From assembly GCA_002412795.1 (NCBI GenBank), contig DHVS01000030.1:1-52549 (forward strand): a stretch of DNA of 52,549 bases. Reading direction: 5' to 3'. The notes under the pieces are model-generated. The model was given only the letters and a program-made list of their open reading frames with translations, ran no database searches and had not been told where the DNA came from. The translations under genes were made by a program, and so were the position numbers. Each line of letters starts with the position of its first letter. Within the stretch, counting starts at the first letter, position 1. The DNA comes from a bacterium UBP2_UBA5202 (lineage in GTDB: Bacteria; Edwardsbacteria; AC1; EtOH8). Of this stretch, positions 41,138-48,589 are shown one piece after another.

Positions 41138-41329
41138 TTAGTCGATTTCCTGGATGGACAGCGCCCGTTTGATGTCTTCGTGCCCCAAAAATCCCAGCTC
41201 CACCAGGCACTCACCGATCTTCTTGCCCTCGACCTGCATCTGGTGGCGCCGGGCTTCGTTGATGTGCTCCACCGAGACGTATCCCAGCGAAACTAAAATC
41301 TCTCCTATCAGTTTTTTTTGGGCGGCCAT
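41138..41329 (-). CDS. Free-standing MshEN-like (GspE/PilB N-terminal) domain, possible c-di-GMP binder
   Basis: A 63-residue protein made almost entirely of two tandem 24-residue motifs: residues 7-30 (L-I-G-x-x-L-x-x-x-G...Q) and 37-60 (K-I-G-x-x-L-x-x-x-G...ALxxQ), separated by 6 residues. This is the architecture of the MshEN c-di-GMP-binding fold, normally the N-terminus of PilB/MshE/GspE ATPases. The second motif begins with a basic residue (K37), as needed for guanine contact; the first begins with leucine. It sits between a LysM protein gene and a cyclic-nucleotide-binding protein gene, all co-directional. Function unknown. Confidence 0.75.
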   Translation of the reverse strand: MAAQKKLIGEILVSLGYVSVEHINEARRHQMQVEGKKIGECLVELGFLGHEDIKRALSIQEID

Positions 41330-41364
41330 TATTGCCTGCTTTGCATAGAGTTTTAAGGTTTTAG

Positions 41365-42525
41365 TTACTGCTGGATCGGTACTTTTTTTATCAGCCGGAT
41401 CCGGTCGCCGGGCTTGATATCCTCTATGACAGAATTATTGATGTAGGCCGAGCAGGTGGCCGGGCGGGGATTGAGCACCTGGATGCTGCCGATCACTATT
41501 TCCAGCTTTTCCAGTTTTTCCCCTCCGGCCGGGTTGGACATCTTGCCCTGCAGGCGGTATATCTCAAAGATGTCGCCGATGCCGATGCCGTCGTCGGTCC
41601 CCTTGTCCAGGAAAACCACCCGGTAGGCGGTGGCCGCTTCGATCGGCGATTTGGTGGCTACGATGAAACCTTCCGGGGTCTTGGCCACTGTCAGCATGGG
41701 GTCGCCCATGGTTACTTTGGGGACGTTGAATTTTTCGTAACGCTTGAGCATCTCCTTGCGGGTAACGGCTTCCATGCTGCTGATTATCCTGGCCTTGCCC
41801 GACTGGGGCCCCACCTCGGTCATCTGCACCAGGCCCACGATGGTCACGATCCTTCCCAGATTCTGGCCGGTCTGGGGGTGGGAAATGTTTTTTCCACCGA
41901 TGCGGTAGATGGTCAGGGTATCTCCGGGGTTAAGCCCGCTGTTGCTTCCGGCCGTTATGTAAACGATGTCATTGGGCATCAGGTAATCGCTGATGGGCTT
42001 GTCGGCGCCGTTGATGTAAGCCAGCGGCTTCTCCTCTTCGGCCGTGATGTAGCCCGAGGAGAAGACCCGCTCCTCGGAGACCACCGGCACGATCAGTTTC
42101 CTGACCACCACCTGGCCGCCGGAGATTTTCACCGGACCGGCGGTCTGGGGCACCGGCTCGGGTTCCGGCTCCGGTTCCGGTTCCGGCTCTGGCGCAGCCT
42201 GCACCTGGACCGGGGTGGTATCGACCGCCGTTGGAGATATCACCTTGGAGGTGTCCGGGGCGGCCGCCATGCCTTCGGGGGTCAGGGGGATGACCAGCTC
42301 CTGCCCGGGGTATATCCAGTGCGGATCTTCGATCTTGTCTTTGTTGGCGTTATAGATTATGGGCCAGGATGCCGGGTTGCCAAGATACTGCTCGGCTATG
42401 CCGTGCAGGGTCTCATCCAACACTACCGTGTGGGTGGTCTTGCCTTCCTGCGCCCGGGCTGCATAACCGAAAAAGGCCAAAACCGCAGCGGCGATAAGGA
42501 AAAACCCAAACCTCTTCTGGGACAT
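41365..42525 (-). CDS. Exported LysM-domain protein with Pro-Glu repeat
   Basis: A 386-residue envelope protein. A signal peptide (1-25, ending AARAQ) precedes a LysM peptidoglycan-binding domain at about 30-82 (HTVVLDETLHGIAEQYLGNP, then WIYPGQELVIP). A Pro-Glu dipeptide repeat near 112-125 acts as a rigid linker. A C-terminal region (130-386) with repeated beta-strands follows, including DIVYITAGSNSGLNPGDTLTIYR and GDIFEIYRLQGK, each ending in a strand after GxGxGD/NPGD. No catalytic domain was recognised. It is preceded by GGAGG and follows DUF1844. Confidence 0.87.
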   Translation of the reverse strand: MSQKRFGFFLIAAAVLAFFGYAARAQEGKTTHTVVLDETLHGIAEQYLGNPASWPIIYNANKDKIEDPHWIYPGQELVIPLTPEGMAAAPDTSKVISPTAVDTTPVQVQAAPEPEPEPEPEPEPVPQTAGPVKISGGQVVVRKLIVPVVSEERVFSSGYITAEEEKPLAYINGADKPISDYLMPNDIVYITAGSNSGLNPGDTLTIYRIGGKNISHPQTGQNLGRIVTIVGLVQMTEVGPQSGKARIISSMEAVTRKEMLKRYEKFNVPKVTMGDPMLTVAKTPEGFIVATKSPIEAATAYRVVFLDKGTDDGIGIGDIFEIYRLQGKMSNPAGGEKLEKLEIVIGSIQVLNPRPATCSAYINNSVIEDIKPGDRIRLIKKVPIQQ

Positions 42526-42547
42526 GATCTTTTCCTCCTAAAAGTTT

Positions 42548-42826
42548 TTATTTCTTTACTTGCGAAGCGGCGGCGTACTTAAGCCGCAGCTCGTTCAGTA
42601 TCTCCAGGCACAACCGCTCCTCGGCCGGGGTCAGGTTTCCCCTGGTCTTTTCCTGCAGCAATATGAGCGTATCTATGTTGTGGCAGGCCATGGCCAGGTC
42701 GGTCTTCTTCTTTTGATCCACCGGGTTGGGCACTTCCCCCAGGTTCACCAAGGCCGAGGTGGCCAGCATGTAGAAAAGTGATTCCATGCTGGGCGAAGGC
42801 AATGAATTGTTTACAGGTTCTGTCAT
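42548..42826 (-). CDS. DUF1844 family protein
   Basis: A 92-residue cytoplasmic protein of unknown function. The family signature is clear: SLFYMLATSALVNLGEVPNP near 16-35, then DLAMACHNIDTLILLQEKTRGNLT near 43-66 (shown here only as landmarks DLAMA...NIDTL...EKTRGNL), and a C-terminal helix. It may be co-transcribed with the LysM gene 22 nt downstream. It is divergent from alr. Confidence 0.88.
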   Translation of the reverse strand: MTEPVNNSLPSPSMESLFYMLATSALVNLGEVPNPVDQKKKTDLAMACHNIDTLILLQEKTRGNLTPAEERLCLEILNELRLKYAAASQVKK

Positions 42827-42910
42827 TTTGCTTAACTTGTGCTTTAATCTTAATTTTTATCACATTTTGGCCTAAAAAGCAATAGTTATTTTTCTTTTTT
42901 TTAAATATTA

Positions 42911-42940
42911 TTGCATAGCATGGCATAAAAGTAGTAGAAT
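42911..42940 (+). promoter_or_regulatory. Promoter for alr, leaderless start
   Basis: TTGCAT (42911-42916) and TAGAAT (42935-42940) are separated by 18 nt. The ATG at 42948 is 7 nt past the -10 box, so the transcript would begin on or next to the start codon. Confidence 0.6.
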
Positions 42941-42947
42941 ATATGAA

Positions 42948-44144
42948 ATGCGTCTCAAACTTTCAAATTTCCACCTAAGGGCAGATTGCATCATGCAAAG
43001 AACCGTGACAAATAAACACCTGATCTGGGTTGAACTCAGCAAAAAAGACCTGCTAAAAAACCTGCAGACCTTCCGGGACCTGCTGGGTGATCGGACAAAA
43101 CTTTGCCCGGTGGTCAAGTCCAACGCTTACGGCCACGGGGCTCTTCAGACGGCCCTGATGATCCAGGATTCCGGGCTGGCAAATTGGCTGGCCGTCAATT
43201 CGGTGGACGAGGGGCTGGCGTTGCGCCAGAATGGGGTCAGGATGCCGGTGCTGGTGCTGGGATACGTGCCCCTGGAAAAGCTGTCCGAAGCGGCGCTTCA
43301 CGACCTGCGGCTGACCGTCTACAACCGGGAAACAGTGCTGAAACTGAAGGCCCTGAAGACCAAAAAGAAAATATGCCTCCACCTGAAACTGGAGACCGGC
43401 ACTAACCGCCAGGGGGTGGACCTGCCAGGCGCGCTGTTGCTGGCCAAAATGATCAAAGGGTCAAAGAACCTGACGCTGGAGGGCTATTCCACCCACTTCG
43501 CCAACATTGAGGACACCACTGACCGGAGTTTCGCCGGCCGGCAATTACAGCGCTACCAGAAGATGCTGGACCAACTGGAGCAAAAAGGTTTTAAGGCTCC
43601 GGTGAACCACATCGCCTGCACCGCGGCCTCGCTGGTCTTTCCCCAGACCAGGCTGCAGCTGGCCCGGATCGGCATCGGGCTTTACGGGCTGTGGCCCTCG
43701 CGCGAGACCATGGTCTCGCTTAAGGAGCAGGGATCGGAGTTCAGGCTGGAGCCGGTGCTGTCCTGGAAGACCCGGGTGGCCCAGGTGAAAACGGTGGCGG
43801 CCGGGGAATACATAGGCTACGGCTGCACTTTTAGGACCAGCCGCAGGACCAGGATCGCAGTGCTACCGGCGGGCTATTACGACGGGTACGACCGGAAACT
43901 TTCCAACACCGCCTACGTGCTGATCGGGGGGAAAAGGGCCCCCATCCGGGGCCGGGTCTGCATGAACCTGTGCATGGCCGACATCACGGACATCCCCGGA
44001 GTTAAACCGGAGGACGAAGTGGTGCTGCTGGGGAAACAGGGAAAGGAACAGGTCTCGGCCGAGCAGCTGGCCCAGTGGATCGGAACCATCAATTACGAGG
44101 TGGTGACCAGGATCAATCCCATGCTGCCAAGAGTGGCGGTGTGA
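42948..44144 (+). CDS. alr: Alanine racemase
   Basis: PLP enzyme making D-alanine for peptidoglycan. The PLP lysine is in CPVVKSNAYGHG (K57 from this start), followed by the barrel and the C-terminal beta-domain, with RIGIGLYGLWPS, YIGYGCTFRTS (catalytic tyrosine region), PAGYYDGYDR and RGRVCMNLCMADIT. From 42948 the product is 398 residues. An internal ATG at 42993 gives 383 residues, closer to the usual family N-terminus, but 42948 fits the leaderless promoter. Start choice is therefore unsettled. It is divergent from DUF1844, with mazG following on the same strand. Confidence 0.94.
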   Translation: MRLKLSNFHLRADCIMQRTVTNKHLIWVELSKKDLLKNLQTFRDLLGDRTKLCPVVKSNAYGHGALQTALMIQDSGLANWLAVNSVDEGLALRQNGVRMPVLVLGYVPLEKLSEAALHDLRLTVYNRETVLKLKALKTKKKICLHLKLETGTNRQGVDLPGALLLAKMIKGSKNLTLEGYSTHFANIEDTTDRSFAGRQLQRYQKMLDQLEQKGFKAPVNHIACTAASLVFPQTRLQLARIGIGLYGLWPSRETMVSLKEQGSEFRLEPVLSWKTRVAQVKTVAAGEYIGYGCTFRTSRRTRIAVLPAGYYDGYDRKLSNTAYVLIGGKRAPIRGRVCMNLCMADITDIPGVKPEDEVVLLGKQGKEQVSAEQLAQWIGTINYEVVTRINPMLPRVAV

Positions 44145-44247
44145 TTGGATTAAAAGAATAACCAGTGCTTGTGCCTGCGATCAATAAAGGATCAAGCGTC
44201 CGGGTGCTGACAACCTGAACAACCTGTAAAAAAGATTTTGAGAAACC

Positions 44248-45093
44248 ATGCCGCTCAAAGCAAAAAAAACGACAAACACTAAACGACCCAATCGTAAACA
44301 GCCCCAAGACAGCCCGTTCTACGAGCTGGTGGACATCTTCGCCCGGCTGCGCGCCCCCGGCGGCTGCCCCTGGGACCGGGTCCAGACCCCCAAGACCCTC
44401 AAGCCCTACCTGATCGAGGAAACTTACGAGGTGCTGGAGGCCATCGACGAGAACGACCCGGTGAAAATGAAGGAGGAGCTGGGCGACCTGCTGGGCCAGA
44501 TCATCTTCCATTCCCAGATGGCGGCCGAGAAAAAACTCTTTGACATCGACCAGGTGGTTTTGGGCCACGCCGAGAAGATGCGGCGGCGCCACCCCCATGT
44601 CTTTGCCCAGGGCCGCGCCAGGGACGCCAAGGAAGTGCTGATGAACTGGGAGGAGCTGAAATACAAGGAGAAGAAGGGCGTCCGGCGCTCGGCCCTGGAC
44701 GGCATCCCCCGCCGCCTGCCGGCCCTGCTGAAGGCGCATAGGATACAGGACAAGGCCGCCCGGCTGGGCTTTGACTGGGAACACATCGACGGGGCCTTCG
44801 CCAAGCTGGAGGAGGAACTGGGTGAATTCTCCCGGGCCTACAGCAAGGGGAACAAAAGGGAGATCCAGGACGAGCTGGGAGACATCCTGTTCACTTTGGT
44901 CAACCTGTCCCGGTTTTTGAAGATCGATCCCGAGGACGCCCTGCGGCTGACCTCGGAGAAATTCACCCGGCGTTTCAAGTATATCGAGCAGCAGCTGGCC
45001 AAGGCCGGCAAGACCTTCAAGCAGAGCAGCCTGGAGGAGCTGGAGGCCCTGTGGCAACAGGCCAAGAAGCCGCGCCGGATCAAGGGAAACTGA
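44248..45093 (+). CDS. mazG: Nucleoside triphosphate pyrophosphohydrolase MazG
   Basis: House-cleaning NTP pyrophosphohydrolase that clears aberrant (d)NTPs. The 281-residue length fits bacterial MazG with two tandem domains. The first has PGGCPWDRVQTPKTLKPYL near 42 and the metal-binding EETYEVLEAI...EELGDLLGQI near 62-90. The second has EEELGEFSRAY...DELGDILFTLVNLSR near 190-230. A lysine-rich N-terminal extension (about 20 residues) is unusual. It follows alr after about 100 nt and ends against a TIR-bearing repeat and a bidirectional terminator. Confidence 0.96.
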   Translation: MPLKAKKTTNTKRPNRKQPQDSPFYELVDIFARLRAPGGCPWDRVQTPKTLKPYLIEETYEVLEAIDENDPVKMKEELGDLLGQIIFHSQMAAEKKLFDIDQVVLGHAEKMRRRHPHVFAQGRARDAKEVLMNWEELKYKEKKGVRRSALDGIPRRLPALLKAHRIQDKAARLGFDWEHIDGAFAKLEEELGEFSRAYSKGNKREIQDELGDILFTLVNLSRFLKIDPEDALRLTSEKFTRRFKYIEQQLAKAGKTFKQSSLEELEALWQQAKKPRRIKGN

Positions 45094-45096
45094 CCC

Positions 45097-45238
45097 GGTC
45101 ATCGCGAGGCATGTCCCGAGAACACTACCCATTTTGCATACGAAGGGGACTGCTCCCTGCCTGGCAAATGAAGCGATCTGACCATACACAAGCCAGACTG
45201 CTTCGCCAGTGCAAATCCGGGCTATTCTCGCAGTGACC
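45097..45238. repeat. 142-bp MITE-like element with imperfect terminal inverted repeats
   Basis: The ends read GGTCATCGCGAG and, inverted, GGTCACTGCGAG, matching at 10 of 12 positions. The interior carries partly inverted sequence (TGAAGCGATCTG versus CAGACTGCTTCG). This resembles the widespread GTCATTGCGAG...GAAGCAATC interspersed repeats. It has no coding capacity and lies between mazG and its terminator. Confidence 0.6.
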
Positions 45239-45255
45239 ATAACCAGTTATAAGCA

Positions 45256-45286
45256 AAAAAGCCCCCGCCAAAGGCGGGGGCTTTTT
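45256..45286. terminator. Bidirectional rho-independent terminator
   Basis: A 14-bp stem (45256-45269 with 45273-45286) with GC-rich core, A-run on one side and T-run on the other. It separates convergent mazG and the small OmpA-like gene. Confidence 0.92.
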
Positions 45287-45307
45287 GTTGTGCAATCTTG
45301 GAACAGC

Positions 45308-45943
45308 CTATTCTGTGAAGGCAGCTTCCACCCTGTTATTGGCTTCAATAATGGCCTTGGTCTTTCCCCTGACCGCCACCAGCCGGCCCTCGGTATCCAC
45401 CCGGGCGGCGTCGATGTCGGCCCGGACCAAAGCGGCCCTAATGGCGTCGGCCCGCTCATCGGCCAGCTTCTGGTTCATCTTCCTGCCGCCCTCCCGGTCC
45501 AGGTAGGCGGTGACTTTGACCCTGGCCTTGGGGTTTTCCAGCAATATCCGGGCCAGTTCCTCGATCTTTACTTTCTTGATCATGGCCTTATTGGGAGCAG
45601 ACCAGCTGACCTCCACCTTCATTGTGCTCCCCTTTTTAAGCATCCTGACCTGGTATATGGCCGAGTCCTGGCCGGCCAGGGATATGGCAAAGGCCTTGTC
45701 AAAATATCCGGCCGCCGTGGCCAGTGCTTTGTATTCGCCGGCCGGCAGGATGAACTGGCAGGCTCCGGTGGTCTGGACGGACTCGGCCTGGGACCCGGAA
45801 AACGCCATGCCGGCCTCCACCATAGCCCCGGTCAGGGCATCAACAGCCCGGATCATGACGCTGACAGGGGAACCAGCCGGCTGGGCGGAGACAAAAGCTG
45901 CGGTCAACGTCAGAGCTGTAAAAAGTGTAAAAATCGATCTCAT
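45308..45943 (-). CDS. Exported protein with carboxypeptidase-regulatory-like and degenerate OmpA domains
   Basis: A 211-residue exported protein with signal peptide 1-20 (ending FVSAQ). A carboxypeptidase-regulatory/Ig-like domain (about 25-100, VSVMIRAVDALTGAMVEAG then LPAGEYKALATAAGYFDK) is followed by a C-terminal OmpA-like fold (about 120-211). The ligand helix reads NQKLADERADAIRAALV, keeping the Arg, but the usual Asp/Gly-rich GHTD motif is replaced by TAYLDREGG and the final NRR is NNRVE. Peptidoglycan binding is therefore uncertain. It has its own promoter and terminator and lies downstream of the full-length OmpA gene. Confidence 0.8.
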   Translation of the reverse strand: MRSIFTLFTALTLTAAFVSAQPAGSPVSVMIRAVDALTGAMVEAGMAFSGSQAESVQTTGACQFILPAGEYKALATAAGYFDKAFAISLAGQDSAIYQVRMLKKGSTMKVEVSWSAPNKAMIKKVKIEELARILLENPKARVKVTAYLDREGGRKMNQKLADERADAIRAALVRADIDAARVDTEGRLVAVRGKTKAIIEANNRVEAAFTE

Positions 45944-45973
45944 TTGTTTTCCTTGCTGTTTGGTTGAGGTATA

Positions 45974-46003
45974 ATACTATCAATTAGAACCTTGGTTTGT
46001 CAA
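45974..46003 (-). promoter_or_regulatory. Sigma70-type promoter for the small OmpA-like gene
   Basis: On the minus strand, a consensus TTGACA (45998-46003) and TAGTAT (45974-45979) are separated by 18 nt. The leader would be about 25 nt, containing AAGGAAA. Confidence 0.65.
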
Positions 46004-46038
46004 GAAAATTATCGGCCTTACCGGTTTTTTACCCAAGC

Positions 46039-46068
46039 AAAAATGCCCCGCCTAAGCGGGGCATTTTT
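46039..46068 (-). terminator. Rho-independent terminator of the OmpA-family gene
   Basis: A 13-bp stem (46039-46051 with 46056-46068) with a 4-nt loop. On the minus strand it ends in a T-run followed by GCTTGGG, about 27 nt after the stop at 46095. Confidence 0.9.
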
Positions 46069-46094
46069 GTTACATTCTAAAAATGTATGTTGTT

Positions 46095-47918
46095 TTATTC
46101 GGCGACTTTGATCTCGATCCGGCGGTTCAGCGCGCGGTTGGCCTTGGTATTGTTGTTGGCGACCGGCATGCTGGAACCATAACCCTTGGAGGTCATGACA
46201 GCCTTGACGTTGTTGGTGATCAGCCAGGCGACCACCGCGTCGGCCCGATCCTGGGAAAGTTTCAGGTTTTTGACCTTGGAACCGATGGCGTCGGTATGTC
46301 CGGCGATCTCGACCTTCATGTCCGGATTGTCCAGCAATACCTTCAGCAGGGGCTGCAGGGCTTTCTCGATCTCGGGAGTGATGACGGCCTTGCCGCTGGC
46401 GAAGTTGATGTTGTTGAAGCTGAACACTTCCTTCATCTTGACCAGGGAAACGTTCTTGGAGGCCGGCTTGCCGTCGGCGGCGTTGATCACGAAGTTGTTG
46501 GGGTTGTAACCTTCGGCTGTGACCTGGGCGTCATACTTGCCCTGCTCCAGCTTGATGATATAAGCTCCCTTGGCGTCGGTCTTGGCGGTCTGGACCTTGC
46601 CCTTGGCATCTTTGAAGGTAAGAGTGGCGGCCACCGGGAGGCCGGTTTTGTAGTCGATCAGGTTGCCGGTGATCTCGCTCGGCGGGATCGGGGTCAGGTC
46701 TAATGCAAAGTCCTGGACGGCCGGGACCTTCTTGTTCTTCTTGGCCAGGATTACCGAGCCGCTCTTGCTATTATACAGCTTGGCCACGGCCTTGATCTCG
46801 GTCGGGAGCTTGGTGATCGGCAGGCCGGCTATGGTATAGATGCCGGTGGCCGGGTCGGTGTTGGCGGTCAAACCACCAGCGGTGACCGTGGCGGCCAGGC
46901 CCTTGCCCTTGGCATCGGTGACCTTGCCGGTGAGGATGGCGGTAACCGGGACCTTGGGTCCCAGGTTGCAGATGCCGTAACTCAGGCCCATGAATACCTG
47001 CCAGTCCTGCATGCGGCCCAGACCAAACAATGTGTCATCGCTCTGCAGATTATACTCGCCGCCCACGTCCATCTTGACGTTGCCAAAGGCGAAACGGAGT
47101 CCGCCGGTGATCCACAGCGGGTTGTTCATCAGGCCACGTTTCACTGAATCCATCGGAACAAAGAGTGTGTCAAGCTGGTAATATTGATTGGTGTCCATCA
47201 CATAGCTGCCGCTGACCTCGACAAACGGGGTGAGCATGTCGCTGGCCTTGTAGCTGAAGCCCAGGCCGAACGGAATGGCCATTTTGGGATAGACATAATC
47301 CACTACCGGGGTGCCGACCTCATACTTGTCCAGATCATAATCCAAGCCGACGTTGAGGTTCAGCTTGGCGGCGCCCATGTCAAATCCGGGGATGGCCACA
47401 AAGTGGATGGCGCCCATCGGTGAATAGGCGGAATCCTTTACGTAGGCAGAACCGTCCCATCCATAATAGTTGCTGAACTTCTTGCTCCAGCGGAAATCAT
47501 AGCCCAGGTAGGTGCCGAAGTTGAAACCTTCGCCGCGGATAAAGGTGGCCTTCAGTCCGAAGCGGGTGTCACGGGATCCGTTGTCAAACCAGGAAGAATC
47601 CGCCAGGCCGACCACGTTGTATTTGCTCAGGGCCAGTTTGGTCTGCTGAAAACTATAGGTGGGGGCCACCGACAGCTCCAGCATGTCGCTGAAGGAGAAA
47701 TTGGCGGTGGGAACGGCGTCGACGTTCATCCAGGAAATAACGCTGTCAATTTCGCCCATGGACATGAAACCGCGGGCGCCTACGCTCCAGCTCATGGGGC
47801 CGCAGTTGGTCGGGGAGATGGTCCGGATCAGGCCGTTGCTGCCGTACATGGACGGGGCGGCCATGGCCATGCCGGCCACCAGGGCTAACACTGCGAACAT
47901 TGCGAAGATTCGCTTCAT
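46095..47918 (-). CDS. OmpA-family outer-membrane protein with beta-barrel and regulatory-like domains
   Basis: A 607-residue outer-membrane protein. A signal peptide (1-20, GMAMAA) is followed by a predicted beta-barrel of about 300 residues rich in alternating aromatic strands. Two carboxypeptidase-regulatory-like Ig domains follow (KVTDAKGKGLAATVTAGG near 335 and NLIDYKTGLPVAATLTFKD near 420). The C-terminal OmpA peptidoglycan-binding domain runs from about 500 to 607: NINFASGKAVITPEI, VEIAGHTDAIGS, LSQDRADAVVAWL, KGYGSSMPVANN and ANRALNRRIEI. All binding residues are intact. It has a strong promoter, a long AT-rich leader, AGGAGG before the ATG and a terminator, consistent with an abundant structural protein. 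Confidence 0.93.
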   Translation of the reverse strand: MKRIFAMFAVLALVAGMAMAAPSMYGSNGLIRTISPTNCGPMSWSVGARGFMSMGEIDSVISWMNVDAVPTANFSFSDMLELSVAPTYSFQQTKLALSKYNVVGLADSSWFDNGSRDTRFGLKATFIRGEGFNFGTYLGYDFRWSKKFSNYYGWDGSAYVKDSAYSPMGAIHFVAIPGFDMGAAKLNLNVGLDYDLDKYEVGTPVVDYVYPKMAIPFGLGFSYKASDMLTPFVEVSGSYVMDTNQYYQLDTLFVPMDSVKRGLMNNPLWITGGLRFAFGNVKMDVGGEYNLQSDDTLFGLGRMQDWQVFMGLSYGICNLGPKVPVTAILTGKVTDAKGKGLAATVTAGGLTANTDPATGIYTIAGLPITKLPTEIKAVAKLYNSKSGSVILAKKNKKVPAVQDFALDLTPIPPSEITGNLIDYKTGLPVAATLTFKDAKGKVQTAKTDAKGAYIIKLEQGKYDAQVTAEGYNPNNFVINAADGKPASKNVSLVKMKEVFSFNNINFASGKAVITPEIEKALQPLLKVLLDNPDMKVEIAGHTDAIGSKVKNLKLSQDRADAVVAWLITNNVKAVMTSKGYGSSMPVANNNTKANRALNRRIEIKVAE

Positions 47919-48049
47919 TTGGGTTTTCCTCCTGTTTAAGTTAATTAGTTTGTTTTCTATTTAGGTTTTCCCAGACGCTGCATTAAACGTCTTTTTTACT
48001 TTGATTTCCGCTTAAAATAATAAAATCCCTTTGCGAATATTTAAGGGTT

Positions 48050-48059
48050 ATCACCTCCT
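48050..48059 (-). promoter_or_regulatory. Orphan Shine-Dalgarno-like site in the OmpA leader
   Basis: The minus strand reads AGGAGGTGAT, complementary over 10 nt to the usual 16S rRNA 3' end. No ATG, GTG or TTG follows at a suitable distance; the first downstream ATG is about 75 nt away. It lies about 130 nt upstream of the real start codon and may be a ribosome standby or regulatory site. Confidence 0.4.
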
Positions 48060-48134
48060 GTGTTCGCATTTGATTTTTTTATTAAATGTACCGCTATGTT
48101 AAAGGTATATAAAGGTTTTGTTAAATTCTCAATA

Positions 48135-48164
48135 ATATTACCAACTTTTGCCCCATTTTGTCAA
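48135..48164 (-). promoter_or_regulatory. Sigma70-type promoter for the OmpA-family gene
   Basis: On the minus strand, a consensus TTGACA (48159-48164) and TAATAT (48135-48140) are separated by 18 nt. The start near 48127 gives a 5' leader of about 210 nt. Confidence 0.7.
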
Positions 48165-48387
48165 GGGTTTTTTAAATAAAATGTGATTTTTTTATATTAC
48201 CCACGGCATGAATCAAAGACACACCGCTAAGGCGGCCCCTAAAAAAGTCAATTCTCCGCTTGCGGCGGAGAAAAGGCGTTCCCAACCCCGATTCATGAGA
48301 TCTTGTCTTCAGGACATCATGTGCCTGGCTTTCGAAGGATGCTGCCTTATTCCGATTCACGGCGGCGGCACGTAATTTATTGGCGAT

Positions 48388-48435
48388 ATCCTGAGCCTGT
48401 CATAGGATGGCATCCTGAGCTTGTCGAAGGATGGC
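48388..48435. repeat. Tandem 24-bp repeats of the CTGAGC-TGTC-AGGAT type
   Basis: Two adjacent units (48388-48411 and 48412-48435) differ at a few positions; each has ATCCT/AGGAT complementary ends. The second unit ends on the CCA terminus of tRNA-Glu. Related copies are at 22903-22942 and 35967-36003. Confidence 0.75.
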
Positions 48436-48506
48436 GTTCCCAACGGGATTCGAACCCGTGCTGCCACCGTGAAAGGGTGGTGACCTGACCGCTAGTCGAT
48501 GGGAAC
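48432..48506 (-). tRNA. tRNA-Glu (anticodon TTC)
   Basis: The minus strand folds into a complete cloverleaf: acceptor GTTCCCA/TGGGAAC, anticodon arm ACCACC-CTTTCAC-GGTGG with anticodon TTC, and T arm with GGTTCGAATCC. Discriminator G and CCA are encoded (GCCA, 48432-48435). Confidence 0.96.
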
Positions 48507-48524
48507 ACTTCAATCTTGCATTTA

Positions 48525-48578
48525 GGACACAGATACTCGCCAATTAAAGATGATAAAAATCCGTGTAAATCCGTGTCC
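48525..48578. repeat. Inverted GGACAC...GTGTCC intergenic repeat
   Basis: GGACAC (48525-48530) and GTGTCC (48573-48578) flank AAAATCCGTGTAAATCC-type text, a motif common in bacterial intergenic DNA. It lies between the second cyclic-nucleotide-binding gene and tRNA-Glu and might act as a weak hairpin terminator. Confidence 0.45.
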
Positions 48579-48589
48579 GAATATAAAAC

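Larger units (their letters stand above)
47919..48431. other. Long intergenic stretch between the OmpA-family gene and tRNA-Glu (about 510 nt)
   Basis: Contains the OmpA gene leader (about 210 nt, AT-rich), an orphan Shine-Dalgarno-like site (48050-48059), the promoter (48135-48164), a CTCCGC-GCGGAG hairpin (48253-48269), a fragment repeating the tRNA-Glu 3' end (48275-48294) and two tandem repeats (48388-48435). No convincing protein gene is visible. Confidence 0.6.

Noticed and set aside
42179..42200. Possible sequencing slippage in the Pro-Glu repeat of the LysM protein
   Set aside because: The frame stays open on both sides and such linkers are common in LysM and TonB-like proteins.
44113..45240. 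375-codon minus-strand frame
   Set aside because: Antisense to mazG and runs through the TIR element; mazG has intact catalytic motifs.
48172..48360. 62-codon minus-strand frame upstream of the OmpA-family gene
   Set aside because: It consists of hairpins and repeat fragments, with no ribosome-binding site.
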